Shown here one piece after another: positions 38,920-47,682 of a stretch of DNA of 64,000 bases. The position numbers and the translations under genes are program-made. The number at the start of each line of letters is the position of its first letter. Positions within the stretch are counted from its first letter, which is position 1. Below the pieces are notes generated by a model that was not told the origin of the DNA, searched no databases, and saw nothing but the letters and a program-made list of their open reading frames with translations. The DNA comes from CAJBVW01 sp964457335. Lineage in GTDB: Bacteria; Myxococcota_A; UBA796; SXON01. The stretch covers positions 50,199-114,198 of the forward strand of contig CAYWGD010000007.1 in assembly GCA_964457335.1 (NCBI GenBank). Direction: 5' to 3'.

Positions 38920-40623
38920 TCACGGCGCGCAGCGCAGCCGGACCTCCTCGAGGTGCACGTTGCGGTCGCGGCCGTCGACGACCGCGTCGTTCACGAAGCG
39001 CACCGCGACGCGCACCTCCGCGGCGCCGGGGCCGCCGTCGAGCTCGACGGCGCTCGTGGCGACGGTGGTCGCTCCGACGGCGAGCTCCTCGTCGAGGAGG
39101 CCGGAGGCGCCGGTCACGCGCACGCGCAGGCGGGCGGGCTCGTCGCCCGCGGCGTCCTCGGTGGCGCGGACCTCGACGGCGCAGCGGCCGCGCACGCGGA
39201 GCGGCTCGGTGACCGCCTCGGCGGCGCCCCAGAGCTCGACGCGGGCGCCGTCGACGCGGCCGGGCGCGCCGTCGGGGAGCGTGAAGCGGAGCGGGTGGCC
39301 CAAGGGGCCCACCTTCGCGACGCGGGCGCCGTGGAGCCGCTCGTCGCGGAGCCACTCGGCGCCCCCGAGGGTCTCGGTGAGCGTGGCGGGTGGCTCCACG
39401 TCGTGGCCGAGGAGCACCCACGCGCCCGACGCCGCGTCGATCGGCGTGGTCACGTCGAGGAGCGTGGCGTCGGGCAGGTAGTGGCGCCAGAGGTGCGGGT
39501 GGTTGGCGAGGACGAGGTCGCCGGGCGCCGCGTCCAAGGCGACGATGGCCGCGGCCTCGCGCCACTGCTCCATGCGGGTGTCGAGCCGCGTGACGTGCCA
39601 GGTCGCGAGCGCCTGGGCGGCCGCAGCGAGCGCAACCAGCGCGGCGCCGGCGCGGCCGAGCCCGCCGAAGCCGACGGCGCTCACGACGAGGAAGGTCGGC
39701 AGCAGCAGGAGGGCGCTCCGCGTACGCAGGATCGGCGCGATGCCGTAGGAGATGGCCTGGGGCACGAGCACGGTGGCCGCGGCGATCGCGACCAGGAGCG
39801 TCACGGCGCGGGGCGCGCGCGGGACCGCGAACGCCGCGCCCACGAGCAGGAGCGCGAGGATGCCGGGGCGCTCGTCGGCGAGGTCGAAGAGCACCCAGCC
39901 CAGGCCGTCGGCCGACGGGCGCCCGTACCAGGGGTCGGCGACGAAGTGCGAGACCTGGCCCGCGAGCACGCCGGCCCACGGGAGGAGGGCCACCGCGCCG
40001 GCGGCGCACACGGCGAGCGTGGCGCGGCGGGGCACGGAGGGCTCGGGATCGAGCACCGCCCAGGCGCCCACGCCGAGGAGGACGAACGCGCCGAAGAGGT
40101 GCGTGTTCACGAGCGCGGCGGCCACGACGGCGAGGGCGAGGAAGGGGACGAGCCCGACACGGGGGCGAGGGCGCGCGAGCCCGGCGAGCAGCAGCAGCCC
40201 GAGCGCGGCCATGGGCGCGTTGCCGCGGGCCTCGCGGTCGAGCAGCACGAGGCCCGGCGCGGTCGCGACGAGCCAGGCGGCGCCGACCGCGGCGGCGCTC
40301 CCGCCGAGCCGCCCTGCGAGCGCGGCGGCGGCGCCGATGGACACGAGCCCCGCGAGCGCGCTCGGGAGCCGCCACGCGGCGTCCTCCGCGCCCGCGGGCA
40401 CGAGCACGCGCAGGAGCGCGAAGTACGCGGGGGGGTGCACGTCGCGGGCGAGGTCCTCGATCAGCGCGGCCCAGCTCTCGCGGGAGGCGACGCGCACCGA
40501 GAAGAGCTCGTCGAGCCAGAGACCCTCGCGGCCGAGCCCGCCGACGCGCAGCCACGCGCCGGCCCCGAGCGCGGCGAGGAGGCCGGCGCGGGTGGTGGTG
40601 GAGGGCGTCGTCGTGGGCGACAT
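38920..40623 (-). CDS. GT39/ArnT-like membrane glycosyltransferase
   Basis: 567 aa from ATG 40623. The first loop LGREGLWLDELFSVRVAS contains the acidic DE pair typical of GT-C enzymes (PMT/ArnT), and DVHPPAYFALLRV follows. About ten to twelve hydrophobic helices are in residues 10-370. The C-terminal ~190 residues form a soluble beta-rich domain (GVWGAAEAVTEPLRVRGRCAVEV..., ending VHLEEVRLRCAP). Such proteins transfer sugars from polyprenyl-phosphate donors to lipid or protein acceptors in the envelope. Acceptor unknown. Confidence 0.8.
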   Translation of the reverse strand: MSPTTTPSTTTRAGLLAALGAGAWLRVGGLGREGLWLDELFSVRVASRESWAALIEDLARDVHPPAYFALLRVLVPAGAEDAAWRLPSALAGLVSIGAAAALAGRLGGSAAAVGAAWLVATAPGLVLLDREARGNAPMAALGLLLLAGLARPRPRVGLVPFLALAVVAAALVNTHLFGAFVLLGVGAWAVLDPEPSVPRRATLAVCAAGAVALLPWAGVLAGQVSHFVADPWYGRPSADGLGWVLFDLADERPGILALLLVGAAFAVPRAPRAVTLLVAIAAATVLVPQAISYGIAPILRTRSALLLLPTFLVVSAVGFGGLGRAGAALVALAAAAQALATWHVTRLDTRMEQWREAAAIVALDAAPGDLVLANHPHLWRHYLPDATLLDVTTPIDAASGAWVLLGHDVEPPATLTETLGGAEWLRDERLHGARVAKVGPLGHPLRFTLPDGAPGRVDGARVELWGAAEAVTEPLRVRGRCAVEVRATEDAAGDEPARLRVRVTGASGLLDEELAVGATTVATSAVELDGGPGAAEVRVAVRFVNDAVVDGRDRNVHLEEVRLRCAP

Positions 40624-40734
40624 CGGCGCGGGTCTACCACGGGCGTGCGCCCCGCGGCGGCACCGGAGCCGCCCACGCTCCCCGGAGGCAGGAGCGTCGC
40701 CGCGCTGCGAAGCAGGCGCCCCGAGATCGGAGCG

Positions 40735-42297
40735 TCAGAAGCCGTCGCGCTCGATCGCCTTCACGGCTTGCGCGCCGGAGGCCAGCGCGCCGGCGATGCC
40801 GTGGCCGGCGCGGAGGTTGGCGCCGGCGAGGTAGAGGCCCGCGACCGGGCCGCGCGAGCCGGGGCGGTTCCCGAGGAACTGGCCGGGCGTGGCCGCGAGC
40901 CCGTAGCCGGTGCCCGCGCTCGCGAGGGTGAAGCGGCTGTGCGTGACGGGCGTGGCGCTCTCGCGGTGCACGATGTCGCGGGTGGAGCCGGGGAAGAGGC
41001 GCTCCAGCCGCGCCACGAGGTCGGCCTCGACGCGCTCCTTGACGGCCCGGTAGGCGGCGCCGGCGCGGTAGCGGGGCGACTCCACGTCGGCGGGGTCGAC
41101 ACCCCAGGCCTGGGGGGCGCCGGACGCGAGGGCCATGAGCTCGACGGTCTCGACGCCGGGCGGGGCGTGGCCGGGGGTGCCAGGGTCCTTGCGCGTGGCG
41201 CTCGTGATGTAGGCGCCGTACACGGTCGGGGCGCCGGTGCCGCTCGCGTCGGCGTAGGCGCGGTCGAAGTCGTAGCCGTCGAACTGCCAGTAGTTGGTCG
41301 CGCCCATGCCCAGCGCGCCGAGGTCGGCCCGGACCGCGAGGCAGGTGAGGAACACGGCAGCGGCCATCTCCCAGCGGCGGGCGCGCTCGCGAAGCTCGGC
41401 GGGCACGGCGTCCGTGGGGAGGAGCTCGAGCAACGTGCGCTTGAGGTCGGCGTTCCCGACGACGAGCCCGGCGCGCAGGTGCCCCGCCTCGCCGTGCGGC
41501 CCACGCCAGCGGACGCCCGTGGCGCGGCCGGCCTCGACGGTGACGGCGTCGACGGGGTGGCGGAGGTGGATGGTGCCGCCCGCGGCCTCGATCACCGCGG
41601 CGAGGCGGTCGGCGATCACCTGCCCGCCGCCGCGCGGGTAGTACGCGCCGCCGAGGTAGTGCCCGATGTAGCCGGCGTGCAGCATGAGGCTCGCCTTGGC
41701 CGGCGCCACGCCGTAGCCGCCGTTCTGGCCGACGAGGACGCCGCGGAGGCGCGGATCGCGCGTGCACGTGTCGAGGAACGCGCCGAGGGTGGCGTCCTTG
41801 TGGGACGCGGCGAGGCGGGCGCGGGTGGCGGCCTCCCAGGCGAGGCGCCAGCCCTTCGGGGCGTCCGGGCGCGCGAGCACCTGGACCTCGCGCAACAGCC
41901 GCACGTAGCGGTCGATGCCGCGCTTCTCGGCGGGGAAGGTCTCGACGAGGCGGTCGCGGTAGAGCCCGAGGTCCGCGGGGACGCGGAAGCGGAGGTCGGG
42001 GAAGACGAGCTCGTCGTAGCCGTCGGGGTCCATCGGGCGCCAGTCCACCTCCACGCCGGCCTCGGCGAGGAGCTGCGGGATGCGCCCGCCGGGGCCGCAG
42101 CTCCCGACGTAGTGGAGGCCGATGTCGAAGGCGTAGCGGGCGTCGCCGGTGCCGCGGCCGAACATCGTGGCGCAGCCGCCGGCCACGTAGTGCGCGTCGA
42201 GCACGGCGACGCGGCGGCCCCGGCGGGCGAGGCGGGCGGCGGCCATCAGCCCGCCGAGGCCGGCGCCGATCACGGCGACGTCGACCTCCTCGGGCAT
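40735..42297 (-). CDS. FAD-dependent phytoene-desaturase/CrtISO-like oxidoreductase
   Basis: 520 aa from ATG 42297. The ORF is open to a GTG at 42429, but the Rossmann motif starts right after this ATG (EEVDVAVIGAGLGGLMAAARLARRGRRVAVLDAHYVAGGCA). Other family features are FDIGLHYVG, HAGYIGHYLGGAYYPRGGGQVIADRLAAVIEAAGG and the C-terminal LYLAGANLRAGHGIAGALASG. The pattern resembles carotenoid isomerase/retinol saturase-like enzymes. No other carotenoid gene is adjacent, so the substrate (carotenoid, lipid or other) is open. Confidence 0.87.
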   Translation of the reverse strand: MPEEVDVAVIGAGLGGLMAAARLARRGRRVAVLDAHYVAGGCATMFGRGTGDARYAFDIGLHYVGSCGPGGRIPQLLAEAGVEVDWRPMDPDGYDELVFPDLRFRVPADLGLYRDRLVETFPAEKRGIDRYVRLLREVQVLARPDAPKGWRLAWEAATRARLAASHKDATLGAFLDTCTRDPRLRGVLVGQNGGYGVAPAKASLMLHAGYIGHYLGGAYYPRGGGQVIADRLAAVIEAAGGTIHLRHPVDAVTVEAGRATGVRWRGPHGEAGHLRAGLVVGNADLKRTLLELLPTDAVPAELRERARRWEMAAAVFLTCLAVRADLGALGMGATNYWQFDGYDFDRAYADASGTGAPTVYGAYITSATRKDPGTPGHAPPGVETVELMALASGAPQAWGVDPADVESPRYRAGAAYRAVKERVEADLVARLERLFPGSTRDIVHRESATPVTHSRFTLASAGTGYGLAATPGQFLGNRPGSRGPVAGLYLAGANLRAGHGIAGALASGAQAVKAIERDGF

Positions 42298-42492
42298 CGG
42301 CGTGGCGACGCGGGCGCGCGTGTGGGCGGTGGGGACGTGGACGGCGGTGGGGGCGTTCGCGGTCAAGGCGAACGCCCCGGCGAGAGCAGGAAGCGCATCA
42401 TCCGGGAGCCTCGCCGAGGACCGTAGCACGGCGTTCGAGGCCCGGGTCGGGCGAGCGGCGGGTCGTCGGGAGGCCCGCCGCTCGCGCGCGGA

Positions 42493-44292
42493 TCACTCGC
42501 AGGCGGGGACGACGATCTGCACGGCGTCGTCGGCGTCGTCGCAGGTCTGGTCGCCGGTGAGGACCCGGGCCTCGAGCGTGGCGCCGGCCACCGACGGGTC
42601 GAGATCGAACAGGATCTGCCGGCGCTCGCCGGAGGTGACCGTGCCGAGGTCCTCCTCCGCGAGGACGATACCCTCCGCGCTGATCTGCAGGAGGCCGTCC
42701 GCCGAGACGGGGCCCTCGTTGCCCACGACGACGCCGACGGGGATGCGCTCGGCGCACTCCGTGACGCACACGTCCGCGCTCTCCAGGTAGAGGTTGGCCG
42801 CGGGGCCGACCGGGCCGGCCTCGTCGAGCGGGGCCGCGCGGAAGGTGTTGTGTGTCGTCCAGCTCGGGGTGGGGTGCGCCGGGATCTTCAGGTCGTCGGT
42901 GACGTTGTCGATCCAGGAGGCCTGCTGGTTCCACGCGTCGTCGGCGGGCATCCAGCTGTCCATGCGGTCGCCGAGCACGGTGATGCCGGTGACCGGATCC
43001 CAGCTCTGGAGGTACACGATCTCCGCGGAGCCGTCGGCGTCCACGTCGGCCACCACCGGGGACTCGGAGTCGGTGCCGCTCGCGTGGCCCGCCTCGCGGA
43101 AGCGGATCGCGCCCGTCGCGCCCTCGAGGATGTAGAGGTCCTCCTCGTCGGCGTGGACGACCTCGACCGCGCCGTCGCCCTCGAAGTCGAAGGCCACCGC
43201 GCCGCTGCGGCCGGACCACTCGGCGATGGGGAGCTGCCAGACGATCGTGCCGTCGCCGTCCACCATGCGCAGGTAGGTGTCGCTGGTGAAGACGATCTCG
43301 GGCGCGCCGTCCCCGTCGAAGTCGGCGACGGTGGGCATGCCGACGTGCTCGTTGGTGATCGGCGTGCTCCAGAGGAGGGTGCCGTCGGCGGCGTGGAGGC
43401 GCACGGAGCCCACGGAGGTCACGGCCACCTCGGGGTCGCCGTCGCCGTCGAAGTCGGCGATGGCGGCGTAGCCGTCGGCCGCGCCGGTGGACCACAACGT
43501 GGTGCCGTCGAGGGCGAAGGCGCCGCCGCCGGTCACGACCTCCTGCTGGCCGTCGCCGTCCAGGTCGGCGGCCACGGGGAACGCGGCGCCGACCCAGCCG
43601 GCCTCCCAGGGGTGCGGCGAGCCGCGGCCGACGGTGCCCGTCCCGAGCAGCGAGCCGTCGATGCCCGAGAGCACCGAGGGGCCCGCGAGGATCTCGGAGG
43701 TGCCGTCGCCGTCGAGGTCGGCGAGGGCGAGCCCGCCGCTCATGTGGCTGTAGATGTCGAGTACGCCGGGCCCTTCCCAGATCACGGCGCCGGTGGCCGC
43801 GTCGAGGGCGGACACGGAGAAGGCGTCGGCGACCACGACCTCGACCGTGCCGTCGCCGTCGAGGTCCCCGATCGCCGGGACCGAGCTGCTCGAGCCGTAG
43901 GTCCAGAGCGCGCCGCTGCCGTCGCCGGAGACCGCGACGACGGTGAGGTCGCAGCCGACCGCGACGATGTCGGGGATCTCGTCGCCGTCGAGCGGGGCGA
44001 CGACCGGGCCGAGGCAGAGCTGCCCGAGCTCGGGGGCCTGCCACTCGATGACGGGGTCGAAGCCGCCGGCGCCCGTGCCCGTGCAGCTCTCGTCCACCGC
44101 GGCGTCGCCGGGGGTGAACGGGAAGTCGGCGCACTCGTCGGGTGGTGGCGGGCTCGTGTCGCCGGTGTCGGGGCCGGTGTCGCCGGTGTCCGGGACGGGC
44201 GCGTCGGTGTCGGCCGGGGGCTTGTTGATCTCGTAGTCGATGCAGGCGGAGAGGAGCAGGGCGAGGGGGAGCAGGGCGGTTCGGATGTGCAT
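42493..44292 (-). CDS. FG-GAP-repeat lipoprotein, paralogue 1
   Basis: 599 aa from ATG 44292. The signal MHIRTALLPLALLLSAC (Cys 17) is followed by IDYEINKPPADTD and a DTGDTGPDTGDT linker. FG-GAP loops include IGDLDGDGTVEVVVA, LADLDGDGTSEILAG, AADLDGDGQQEVVTG, IADFDGDGDPEVAVT and VADVDADGSAEIVYL. The C-terminal ~110 residues form a CARDB-like domain (LYLESADVCVTEC...VGVVVGNEGPVSADG). It follows paralogue 2 by 43 bp on the same strand. Its leader shares an element with paralogue 2 and the ECF sigma gene. It is likely a Ca2+-binding surface propeller. Confidence 0.88.
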   Translation of the reverse strand: MHIRTALLPLALLLSACIDYEINKPPADTDAPVPDTGDTGPDTGDTSPPPPDECADFPFTPGDAAVDESCTGTGAGGFDPVIEWQAPELGQLCLGPVVAPLDGDEIPDIVAVGCDLTVVAVSGDGSGALWTYGSSSSVPAIGDLDGDGTVEVVVADAFSVSALDAATGAVIWEGPGVLDIYSHMSGGLALADLDGDGTSEILAGPSVLSGIDGSLLGTGTVGRGSPHPWEAGWVGAAFPVAADLDGDGQQEVVTGGGAFALDGTTLWSTGAADGYAAIADFDGDGDPEVAVTSVGSVRLHAADGTLLWSTPITNEHVGMPTVADFDGDGAPEIVFTSDTYLRMVDGDGTIVWQLPIAEWSGRSGAVAFDFEGDGAVEVVHADEEDLYILEGATGAIRFREAGHASGTDSESPVVADVDADGSAEIVYLQSWDPVTGITVLGDRMDSWMPADDAWNQQASWIDNVTDDLKIPAHPTPSWTTHNTFRAAPLDEAGPVGPAANLYLESADVCVTECAERIPVGVVVGNEGPVSADGLLQISAEGIVLAEEDLGTVTSGERRQILFDLDPSVAGATLEARVLTGDQTCDDADDAVQIVVPACE

Positions 44293-44311
44293 GTCGTCCT
44301 CCGCTCGAACA

Positions 44312-44356
44312 GGTGCCCCCTCCCGGGCGGACCGATCATCGGCCGCCGAGATTCTG
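44312..44356 (-). promoter_or_regulatory. Shared leader element, copy upstream of FG-GAP paralogue 1
   Basis: Read on the minus strand it runs AGAATCTCGGCGGCCGATGA, then TCGGTCC, then a CCGGGAGGGGGCACC segment, 20 bp before the ATG. Similar elements precede paralogue 2 (46186-46230) and the ECF sigma gene (47628-47673). This copy overlaps the 3' end of paralogue 2. Identity across unrelated genes suggests regulation, not coding. Confidence 0.5.
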
Positions 44357-46165
44357 GCACGTATCGAGATCCCGCCACGCGGCGACATTGTTCGTCTCGT
44401 CGCACTCGGCGAGCCGGCCGAGGCCGGAGCCGTCGTCGTCGACCACGGCGACCAACCCGTGGGTGCCGACGTCGGCGAGCGCGAGCTCGAGCGTGACGCC
44501 CGCCTTGCTGCCCGCGGGGATCTCGGGGAGTGTGGCGGTCGCGACGAGGCGCGGCGCGCCGTCGTCGTCGGCGTAGAGCGCGAGCACCGCGCCGGCGCGG
44601 ACGTCCCGGCCGCCGTGGTTGGCGACCTCCACGGACACCGCGACGGGCCCGGTGTCGCAGTCGGCGACGCAGAGGTCGAGGATGGCCGGGACGAGGTCCG
44701 GCGTGGACGGGTCGTCCACCGCCGGGCGGGCGCGGAAGACGTTGTGGGCGAGCCACGAGGGCTCGGGCGAGGTCGGCACGTGGCCGTCGGGGTCGAGGTT
44801 GGTCACGGCGAAGTCGTGGATGCCCCAGGTGGGGCCGGACCGCGGCCATCCGTCGCCCGCGTGCCCGTACACCGTGATGCCCCTCCAGGCGCCGTCGTTG
44901 TCGGCGACCACGATCTCGGCGGAGCCGTCGGCGTCCACGTCGGCCACGACCGGGTACTCCCAGATGGTGACGGAGGCGTGGGTGGTGTTCTCGTAGCGAA
45001 CGGTCCCCGTCGCGCCGTCGTAGATGCGGAACGCGACCTCGTCGGCGAACAACACCTCGTAGGCGCCGTCGCCGTTCACGTCGTAGCCGGAGCAGCCCGC
45101 GAGGCCCGAGTAGTCGTGCATCGTGGCGCTCCAGAGGAGGGTGCCGTCGGGGTCGAACACGCTCAGCTGGTCGCCGTTGGGCACGGCGAGCTCGACGGCG
45201 CCGTCACCGTCGAAGTCCGCCGCGCAGGGCGGGCCGGGGTCCTCGCCGCCGGGGACGGAGAACTCGGTCAGCGGGGCGCCGTTGTCGTCGTGCAGGTACA
45301 CGGTGCCGCCGGTGACGAAGAAGACCTCGCCCCCGTCGTCGCCGTCCACGTCGACCACCGCGGCGAAGTTGGCGCTCCCGGCCCCGACGGAGCTCCAGAG
45401 GCGCTCGCCGGCGGAGTCGTACACGCGGTTCCCGAGCAGGATCTCCTGCTGGCCGTCCTGGTCGAGATCGGCGCACACGGGCGCGCGGTAGGAGTTCGAG
45501 ACGTCCCGCAGGATCGCGACGGTGGTCCCGTCCTCGCCGTTGGCGATGCCGATGTCGGCGATGACCTCGACGGTGCCGTCGCCATCGAGGTCGCAGACGG
45601 TGGGCTGGGCGTAGGCGGCCGCGGTGAGGTTCACCGACCGCCAGAGGGTCGTCCCGTCGCCCCGCACCGCGGCGATCCCGCCGTCCCGCGCGATCGCGAC
45701 GACCTCGGGGGCGCCGTCGCCGTCCACGTCCGCGATCGCGACGCCGGCGGTGCTCATGAACCCTGTCGCCTCGAAGATCACGCCGGAGCCGTCGCCGTGG
45801 AGCGCCACGACCTTGTCCTCGCCCCACACGGTGAACGCGATGTCCGGCATGTCGTTCTCGTTGACGAGGCCGTCGCCGTTGTCGTCGGTGAGGTTGCCCA
45901 CCGCGGGCATCACGGCGACGCCGTGCCCGCGGGACGTGTACTGGTACTCGATGGTGGCGTTCCAGGGGTCCGTCACCTCGATCGGCCCGGTGGAGCCGAT
46001 GCACGCCTCCGTGACGGGCACCTCGCCGCCGGGGAAGACGAACCCGTCGCACTCCCCGAGCCCGCCCGAGTCGACGCCCGGCTCGGCGGGGGGCTTGTTG
46101 ATCTCGTAGTCGATGCAGGCGGCGAGCAGGAGCGTCAGGGGGAACACGGCGGCGCGGATGGGCAT
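44336..46165 (-). CDS. FG-GAP-repeat lipoprotein, paralogue 2
   Basis: 609 aa from ATG 46165, with GAGGAAGAG just before it. The signal MPIRAAVFPLTLLLAAC (Cys 17) is followed by IDYEINKPPAEP, matching paralogue 1. FG-GAP loops include IADVDGDGAPEVVAI, VCDLDGDGTVEVIAD, CADLDQDGQQEILLG, AADFDGDGAVELAVP, YDVNGDGAYEVLFA and VADVDADGSAEIVVA. The C-terminal CARDB-like domain (LDLCVADCDTGPVAVSVEVANHGGRDVRAG...CDETNNVA) is clearer than in paralogue 1. It begins a tandem pair and is divergent from the outer-membrane barrel gene at 46317. Confidence 0.88.
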   Translation of the reverse strand: MPIRAAVFPLTLLLAACIDYEINKPPAEPGVDSGGLGECDGFVFPGGEVPVTEACIGSTGPIEVTDPWNATIEYQYTSRGHGVAVMPAVGNLTDDNGDGLVNENDMPDIAFTVWGEDKVVALHGDGSGVIFEATGFMSTAGVAIADVDGDGAPEVVAIARDGGIAAVRGDGTTLWRSVNLTAAAYAQPTVCDLDGDGTVEVIADIGIANGEDGTTVAILRDVSNSYRAPVCADLDQDGQQEILLGNRVYDSAGERLWSSVGAGSANFAAVVDVDGDDGGEVFFVTGGTVYLHDDNGAPLTEFSVPGGEDPGPPCAADFDGDGAVELAVPNGDQLSVFDPDGTLLWSATMHDYSGLAGCSGYDVNGDGAYEVLFADEVAFRIYDGATGTVRYENTTHASVTIWEYPVVADVDADGSAEIVVADNDGAWRGITVYGHAGDGWPRSGPTWGIHDFAVTNLDPDGHVPTSPEPSWLAHNVFRARPAVDDPSTPDLVPAILDLCVADCDTGPVAVSVEVANHGGRDVRAGAVLALYADDDGAPRLVATATLPEIPAGSKAGVTLELALADVGTHGLVAVVDDDGSGLGRLAECDETNNVAAWRDLDTCQNLGGR

Positions 46166-46185
46166 CTCTTCCTCACTGCCGCATG

Positions 46186-46230
46186 GGTGCCCCCTCGCCG
46201 AGAGATCGATCGGCGGCGGTCGAGATTTGG
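46186..46230 (-). promoter_or_regulatory. Shared leader element, copy upstream of FG-GAP paralogue 2
   Basis: Read on the minus strand it runs CCAAATCTCGACCGCCGCCG, then ATCGATC, then CGGCGAGGGGGCACCC, ending 20 bp before the ATG. Here it is not inside any other gene, so it is probably promoter or 5' UTR. It is related to 44312-44356 and 47628-47673. Confidence 0.5.
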
Positions 46231-46316
46231 TGCGAGGACGGGCGGCGGAGGCCGCCGGGAGCCCGATCGCCGCGAGGTGATAGAGTCCGCCGAAGCCGGC
46301 GGGAGAAGGCATCGGG

Positions 46317-47645
46317 ATGGAGAAGCGGCGCTGGTTCGCGTCGATGCTCGTCCTCGGGGCCGGGCTCCTGGCTCCGGCGTGGGCGCTCGCCGCGGTCCCC
46401 CTCGTGTTGCCGAGCGGCGAGGTGGCGGCCGACTGGGAGCGGCTCGCGGCGATGGGCGGCCTGGACCCGGTGCCCGCGGCCGAGGGGGCCGGGCCGCGCG
46501 TGATCATCGTGGCCGACGGGGGCCGCTGGCGCGTGGAGGCGCGGGACGCCCGGGGCGCGGTGCGGGTCGTGCACGTGGCGCCGCCGCGCACGGAGGCGGA
46601 GCGCGAGGATCTCGTGTGGGTGGCGCAGAGCCTCCTGTACGGGACGGGCGGGGCGGCGGGGGCCGCGCCGGCGTCGCCGGCCACGCCGGCGAAGGTGGCG
46701 CCGAGCAAGGTGGCGGCGAAGGCGGCGCCGGCGAAGCCCGCGCCGGCCAAGGCGGCGCCGGCGACGGGGGGGGCGACGACGGAGGCCGCGCCGGTCGAGT
46801 CCCTGGCGACCACGACCGCGGCCGCTACGCCGTCGGCGACGACGACCGCGGTGGACGTGATCCCCGGCAGCGGCGAGCTCGCCGGGACCGCGGCCGGCGC
46901 GCCCACCGTGGAGCCGGCCGTGGCCTCGGCCGGCGCGCCCACCGTGGAGCCGGCCGCGACCGCCGGCGCGCCCACCGTGGAGCCGGCCGCGACCGCCGGC
47001 GCGCCCTCGCTCGATACGGACACGCCGCCCGATACGGGCACGCCGCCCGAGCCGACCGCGGCCCCAGAGGCCGCCGACGCCTCCCGCCCGCCGCTGCTCG
47101 ACCTCGACGTCCCCGACCCGCCGCCTCCGCCGCCTCCTCCCGGGCTCGTCCTCTCGGTCACCGCCGGGGTCCGCGCCGGCGGCGGCCTCGCCGCGCGGCC
47201 GGCGATCGGCGCGTCCGTGGGCCTGGACGGCCGCTCGTTCGGCGCCGCGATCGAGCTCGTCGGCACGCCCGAGGCCGCGATCGAACCCCTGGGTGGCGAG
47301 CGCGCCGCGTCCAGCGTGGGGCTGCGCGCCCTCGGGAGCTGGCGGCCGCTCGACACGCGCGTCACGCCGGTCGTCGCGGTCGGCGCGGGCCTGTCCGTCC
47401 GCTCCTTCTCCGACGCCGGCGCCGCGGTGGCCTGGGGCCTCGTCCCCGAGCTGCACGCGCGCGCGGGGGTCGCGGTCGCGCCGACGCCGTGGCTCGTGCT
47501 CGAGCCCACCGCGGGGGTCGTGCTCGACGCGCGGCCCACCCGCGTGGGGACCGATCCCGACGCGCTCGAAGCGCTCCCGCTCGCGGCGGCCGACCTGGCG
47601 CTCGCCCTCCGCTTCTCATCCCGGCGAAGAAATGTCGACGAGTGA
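46317..47645 (+). CDS. Outer-membrane beta-barrel-like protein with long Ala/Pro linker
   Basis: 442 aa from ATG 46317 with a signal peptide (RWFASMLVLGAGLLAPAWALA). A small N-terminal domain (~27-105) precedes a low-complexity linker with KAAPAKPAPAKAAPA and four AGAPTVEPA-type repeats (encoded by ~30-33-bp DNA repeats at 46890-47010). A Pro run (PDPPPPPPPP) then leads to a C-terminal ~175-residue domain of alternating hydrophobic strands (LVLSVTAGVRAGGGLAARPAIGASVGL, ...LVLEPTAGVVLDARP). This looks like a periplasm-spanning protein with a small barrel. It ends at the ECF sigma gene, so the set sigma/FecR-like/RCC1-like is likely one transcript. Confidence 0.72.
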   Translation: MEKRRWFASMLVLGAGLLAPAWALAAVPLVLPSGEVAADWERLAAMGGLDPVPAAEGAGPRVIIVADGGRWRVEARDARGAVRVVHVAPPRTEAEREDLVWVAQSLLYGTGGAAGAAPASPATPAKVAPSKVAAKAAPAKPAPAKAAPATGGATTEAAPVESLATTTAAATPSATTTAVDVIPGSGELAGTAAGAPTVEPAVASAGAPTVEPAATAGAPTVEPAATAGAPSLDTDTPPDTGTPPEPTAAPEAADASRPPLLDLDVPDPPPPPPPPGLVLSVTAGVRAGGGLAARPAIGASVGLDGRSFGAAIELVGTPEAAIEPLGGERAASSVGLRALGSWRPLDTRVTPVVAVGAGLSVRSFSDAGAAVAWGLVPELHARAGVAVAPTPWLVLEPTAGVVLDARPTRVGTDPDALEALPLAAADLALALRFSSRRRNVDE

Positions 47646-47673
47646 TGATCGGTCCGCGCCCGAGGCGGCACCC
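47628..47673 (+). promoter_or_regulatory. Shared leader element, copy at the ECF sigma gene
   Basis: It reads AGAAATGTCGACGAGTGATG, then ATCGGTCC, then GCGCCCGAGGCGGCACCC. It overlaps the last codons of the barrel gene and lies just before ATG 47683 of the sigma gene. Close relatives are at 44312-44356 and 46186-46230 in the same orientation relative to the downstream gene. Confidence 0.5.
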
Positions 47674-47682
47674 GTGACGGTG

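Noticed and set aside
42298..42429. 44-residue N-terminal extension of the CrtI-like oxidoreductase
   Set aside because: The extension starts with GTG, lacks a ribosome site and has no signal or homology, while ATG 42297 lies just before the FAD-binding motif.
44293..44388. N-terminal extension of FG-GAP paralogue 1 beginning at 44388
   Set aside because: The extension would place the lipoprotein signal 32 residues inside the protein and is made of the shared leader and the 3' end of the upstream gene. ATG 44292 gives a proper signal peptide.
47632..47682. Coding extension MSTSDDRSAPEAAPVTV at the start of the ECF sigma factor
   Set aside because: The same DNA occurs before two unrelated lipoprotein genes, in one case separated from the gene by a stop and its own ribosome site. 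A shared non-coding leader is the simpler reading, though translation is not excluded.
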